Shown here one piece after another: positions 5,532 through 7,944 of a stretch of 7,944 bases of DNA. The stretch comes from Methanosarcinales archaeon (lineage in GTDB: Archaea > Halobacteriota > Syntropharchaeia > Alkanophagales > Methanospirareceae). The stretch covers positions 1-7,944 of the forward strand of contig WJOV01000146.1 in assembly GCA_009618475.1 (NCBI GenBank), read 5' to 3'. The number at the start of each line of letters is the position of its first letter. Positions within the stretch are counted from its first letter, which is position 1. Below the pieces are notes generated by a model. The model saw only the letters and a list, made by a program, of their open reading frames with translations. It was not told the DNA's origin and ran no database searches. The translations under genes were made by a program, and so were the position numbers.

Positions 5532-6238
5532 TCGAGATTATCGCCGTGTGAGAATGCTACTTCTAAATTATCTGCAATCTTCCTTATCGCTTCCAATGCA
5601 AAAGAATCGGTCAGCGGGTTTGAGCCCGTGGATAAAAACGCTTCGATTGCATGACTCATTGCGTCCATGCCCGTTGAAGCAGTTACCCTTGGCGGCATCG
5701 TAGCGGTGAACGAAGGTGAAATCAAAACAACGTCTGCGAGATTATAAGGGCTTGCTATCGCCTTTTTCTTGCCTCCCACAATGATGAGTGTAAATGGAGT
5801 AGCTTCTGCACCTGTCCCGGCAGTTGTCGGAACTAAAATTTTCGACACGCTTGGGTTAGCAATCTTGTTCGCACCCATAAATTCGCTTACGGCCTGCCCC
5901 GGGTTCGAAGCTACCGCAGATGCAACCTTTGCCATATCCATCACACTTCCGCCTCCAACACCTACTATCAGGTCGTACTTCGCTGCTCTTGCAGCCCCGG
6001 CGACCGTTTCCGCAGCCGCTAAAGTCGGCTCTGACTCCACAATATCAAAAACGTCCACTTCCACCGCTTCCTTCAACGTTTTTTCCACTTTTTCAAGCAA
6101 ACCCGCTTTTTCTATCGTCGCGTCAGTAACGATAAGCGCTTTTTTCGCTCCCAACCCTTTCGCCTCTGCACCTATTTTCTCCTCTACTCCGTCACCAAAA
6201 ACAACTCGTTTTGGCAACTGAACTGCATACGTTCCCAT
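5486..6238 (-). pseudogene. C-terminally truncated iron-containing alcohol dehydrogenase
   Basis: From the ATG at 6238 the protein has 250 residues; family III (Fe-type) dehydrogenases have about 385. Numbered from the upstream GTG at 6247 (residue 1), the nucleotide-binding domain is intact: LPKRVVFGDG (11-20), GVGGGSVMDMAK (96-107), ILVPTTAGTGAEAT (137-150). The first two metal ligands are present in STGMDAMSHAIEAF (Asp195, His199). Family similarity ends at about residue 240 (HGDNLDA). The final 13 residues are not from this family, and the remaining two metal-ligand histidines with the helical C-terminal domain are missing. It is therefore almost surely inactive. I prefer the ATG because AGGAG (6247-6251) is 8 nt upstream of it but touches the GTG. 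It lies 45 nt downstream of gatB on the same strand; a TATA-like AATATATAAAA lies in that gap. Confidence 0.88.
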
Positions 6239-6283
6239 TTTTACCACTCCTGTTTTTTATATATTTATTTAGGGTGTGTCACT

Positions 6284-7735
6284 TTAAAAAGTTTTTGATA
6301 TTTTTCCCATAAGCAATCTGCGAGCTTCTTTTGGCTCCGCTCTACCTCTTGTTTTTTTCATCACCAGCCCGACGAGGAAATTCAACGCTTCTTTTTTACC
6401 TTCTTTATAATCCTCCACTGCACCTTCATTCTCCTTTATTACCTCCAACACCGCCTTTTCCATCTCTTCTGCACCTATACTTGCCAATCCCTTCTTCCTC
6501 ACGATCTCATCGGGTTTACCTCCGTGGTCGAGCATCTCCCTTATTATTTCCGTCGCACCTCGCTCTGTAACCACGCCTTTCTTCAAATAGTTCAAAATAG
6601 AGACGAAATCATCAGTAGAAATCCTTTCTGCTGCCTCACGCATCGAAATAGCGCGATAATTTAGCTCACCCTTCAAAACATCCGCCACCCACGTAGCACT
6701 CAACCCCGCATCTATTTTTGATGCCACCTCTTCGTAAAAATTCGCTATCTTTATGTCAAAAGTCAGCGAATTCGCATGCTCCCTCGTTATGGAATACCGC
6801 GAGATGAACCGCATTTTCTTTTCGTCCGGAAGCTCCGGTATCTCCTTCCTTATCTCTTCCATCCGGTCAGAAATACGTATAGGCACGAGGTCTGGCTCTG
6901 GAAAGTACCTGTAATCATGCTCAAACTCTTTCGTCCGCATAGAAAGCGTGATGCCACGCACTTCGTCGTAATGCCTCGTCTCCTGCTTTATTTCGATACC
7001 GCGGCGCAATAAGTTCTTTTGCCGCGTTATCTCAAAAGATAAAGCGCGCTCCACACCTTTATAAGAAGAAATGTTCTTCACCTCTGCCCTTTCTCCTCCT
7101 CCCACTGATATATTCGCATCAACCCGCATCGCACCCTCCAGGTCGCCATCAAACACGCTCAGATACCCCAATATGCTCCTTAGCTTACCTAAAAATATAC
7201 GCGCCTCCTTTGGCGTCCTCAAGTCTGGCTCGGTCACTATCTCCAATAACGGCATCCCCGACCTGTTATAATCCACCAGAGCATATTTCGCAGTATCTAT
7301 CGTTCCCTTGTACACCAACCTGCCGGGGTCTTCCTCCATGTGCACCCTTCTTATCCTTATCTCTCTCTCTTTCCCACCGTTACCACCACTCACACTCTCT
7401 ATTCTCACAAGCCCCTCCAAAGCAATGGGGAAATCATATTGCGTAATCTGGAAACCCCTCGGGAGGTCGGGATAATAATAATTCTTCCGGTAGAAAATTA
7501 TCTCCGGTTGAATGGTGCAGCCCAACGCAAGCGCCACTTTTATGCCATATCTTATCGCACGCTCGTTCACCACAGGCAAAGCACCCGGTAAGCCCAAGCA
7601 CGTTGCACACACGTGCGTGTTTGGCTCGGAGTTCTGATAGTCAGTAGAGCAAGGGCAGAACAATTTCGACTTCGTAAGAAGCTGTGCATGGCATTCTAAC
7701 CCTATTTTCACGTCGTTTTTACTTTCGCTTTTCAT
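6284..7735 (-). CDS. gatB: Asp-tRNA(Asn)/Glu-tRNA(Gln) amidotransferase subunit B
   Basis: A 483-residue GatB of normal length. In the GatCAB complex it binds the misacylated tRNA, phosphorylates the Asp or Glu attached to it with ATP, and lets ammonia from GatA complete the amide. In archaea GatCAB chiefly makes Asn-tRNA(Asn), since GatDE makes Gln-tRNA. Motifs: GLECHAQL (12-19), zinc cysteines 27, 29, 43 and 46 (CPC and CATC), YRKNYYYPDLPRGFQITQYD (82-101), VHMEEDPGRL (131-140), VDYNRSGMPLLEIVTEPD (154-171), GAMRVDANIS (201-210), EFEHDYRYFPEPDLVP (270-285). The tRNA-binding YqeY-like tail ends with FLVGLVMKKTRGRAEP (453-468). The start matches the family; no Shine-Dalgarno is present and the TATA element is close, so the mRNA may be nearly leaderless. 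No gatA or gatC is adjacent. Confidence 0.97.
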   Translation of the reverse strand: MKSESKNDVKIGLECHAQLLTKSKLFCPCSTDYQNSEPNTHVCATCLGLPGALPVVNERAIRYGIKVALALGCTIQPEIIFYRKNYYYPDLPRGFQITQYDFPIALEGLVRIESVSGGNGGKEREIRIRRVHMEEDPGRLVYKGTIDTAKYALVDYNRSGMPLLEIVTEPDLRTPKEARIFLGKLRSILGYLSVFDGDLEGAMRVDANISVGGGERAEVKNISSYKGVERALSFEITRQKNLLRRGIEIKQETRHYDEVRGITLSMRTKEFEHDYRYFPEPDLVPIRISDRMEEIRKEIPELPDEKKMRFISRYSITREHANSLTFDIKIANFYEEVASKIDAGLSATWVADVLKGELNYRAISMREAAERISTDDFVSILNYLKKGVVTERGATEIIREMLDHGGKPDEIVRKKGLASIGAEEMEKAVLEVIKENEGAVEDYKEGKKEALNFLVGLVMKKTRGRAEPKEARRLLMGKISKTF

Positions 7736-7751
7736 CTATCTGCATCCAATC

Positions 7752-7766
7752 ATTATTTATTTTTAT
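7752..7766 (-). promoter_or_regulatory. Candidate TATA region of gatB
   Basis: The minus strand reads AATAAAAATAAATAA just upstream of gatB, centred about 24 nt before the ATG. That spacing predicts transcription starting at or beside the ATG, consistent with the missing Shine-Dalgarno. Confidence 0.4.
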
Positions 7767-7775
7767 TCCATAAGT

Positions 7776-7787
7776 TTTTTTATACTT
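7776..7787 (+). promoter_or_regulatory. TATA box of the S19e gene
   Basis: TTTTTTATACTT is centred about 43 nt before the S19e ATG and predicts a start near 7808 and a leader of about 17 nt. It is arranged divergently with the gatB promoter inside an 89-bp intergenic region. A tandem repeat of GGGATAAT (7792-7807) lies between the TATA box and the predicted start site. Confidence 0.5.
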
Positions 7788-7824
7788 TGAGGGGATAATG
7801 GGATAATAGGACTGATAAAATAAA

Positions 7825-7944
7825 ATGACAACGGTATACGATGTGCCGCCGGATAAACTGGCGAAGAAGGTGGCGGAGAAATTGAAAAGGAACAAAGCTA
7901 TCCATCAGCCAAAGTGGGCTATGGAGGTAAAAAAGGGAGCGAAC
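7825..7944 (+). CDS. rps19e: Small ribosomal subunit protein S19e (eS19), 5' part
   Basis: Forty codons run off the right edge. MTTVYDVPPDKLAKKVAEKL (1-20) is the conserved start of archaeal/eukaryotic S19e, and IHQPKWAMEVKKGAN (26-40) matches the family's PPEWA..VKTG segment, though with KKGAN where VKTGVHKE-type residues are usual. It is a small-subunit ribosomal protein found in archaea and eukaryotes, not bacteria, needed for late subunit maturation. The full protein is about 140-150 residues, so some 110 are outside the window. The ATG has only a weak purine-rich stretch (AGGAC) upstream. Confidence 0.9.
   Translation, partial: MTTVYDVPPDKLAKKVAEKLKRNKAIHQPKWAMEVKKGAN

Noticed and set aside
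5769..6221. 150-codon plus-strand frame rich in Ala, Ser, Thr and Pro
   Set aside because: It is fully antisense to the alcohol dehydrogenase coding sequence; low-complexity composition mirrors Ala- and Gly-rich codons on the other strand.
1..7944. tRNA, rRNA, riboswitch or CRISPR array
   Set aside because: Scanning both strands by eye showed no cloverleaf with a GGTTCRA-like T arm, no rRNA core motif and no spaced repeat array. A covariance-model search would be needed to exclude small RNAs.

Overview
The window reads as archaeal chromosome from a methanogen or methane-oxidising lineage. The markers are CfbD (coenzyme F430 biosynthesis, known only from methanogenic, methanotrophic and related archaea), an archaeosortase/exosortase-family protein, a GatB and the start of ribosomal protein S19e, which bacteria lack. 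Promoters are TATA-like and only some genes have a Shine-Dalgarno. An ANME-1/Methanophagales-like or related organism is my inference from the gene set and moderate base composition; no rRNA is present to settle it.

Layout. Positions 102-938 (minus) hold a complete archaeosortase-family membrane peptidase. Positions 939-1727 are a patchwork of gene debris: the C-terminal scrap of a clan AA (retropepsin-like) aspartic protease, a 133-bp partial duplicate of the start of the downstream adenine deaminase gene, an internally deleted vapC toxin gene, and an intact vapB-type antitoxin. Positions 1728-3443 (plus) hold full-length adenine deaminase (ade). The next gene, cfbD, follows at 3521-4654 behind its own likely promoter and a strong ribosome binding site.

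Positions 4655-5485 are a second debris field on the minus strand. It contains the first 28 or so codons of an ArsA-type ATPase and the first third of an Acr3 arsenite permease, so it is the wreck of an arsenite-efflux operon, and it keeps a perfect 19-bp palindrome upstream of the arsA remnant. Upstream of that is an unassigned coding scrap, then an iron-containing alcohol dehydrogenase that has lost its C-terminal metal-binding domain (5486-6238). Positions 6284-7735 (minus) hold complete gatB. A short divergent promoter region separates it from S19e, which starts at 7825 and runs off the window.

The genes do not form one pathway. Intact ones are housekeeping or core metabolism: purine salvage (ade), F430 synthesis (cfbD), aminoacyl-tRNA amidation (gatB) and the ribosome (S19e). 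The accessory genes (toxin-antitoxin, arsenic resistance, alcohol dehydrogenase, protease) are nearly all broken, several by deletions that leave recognisable N- and/or C-termini. I found no convincing new multi-gene system. The most informative signals are the duplicated ade 5' end flanking vapB, the vapC deletion and the arsenic operon relic.
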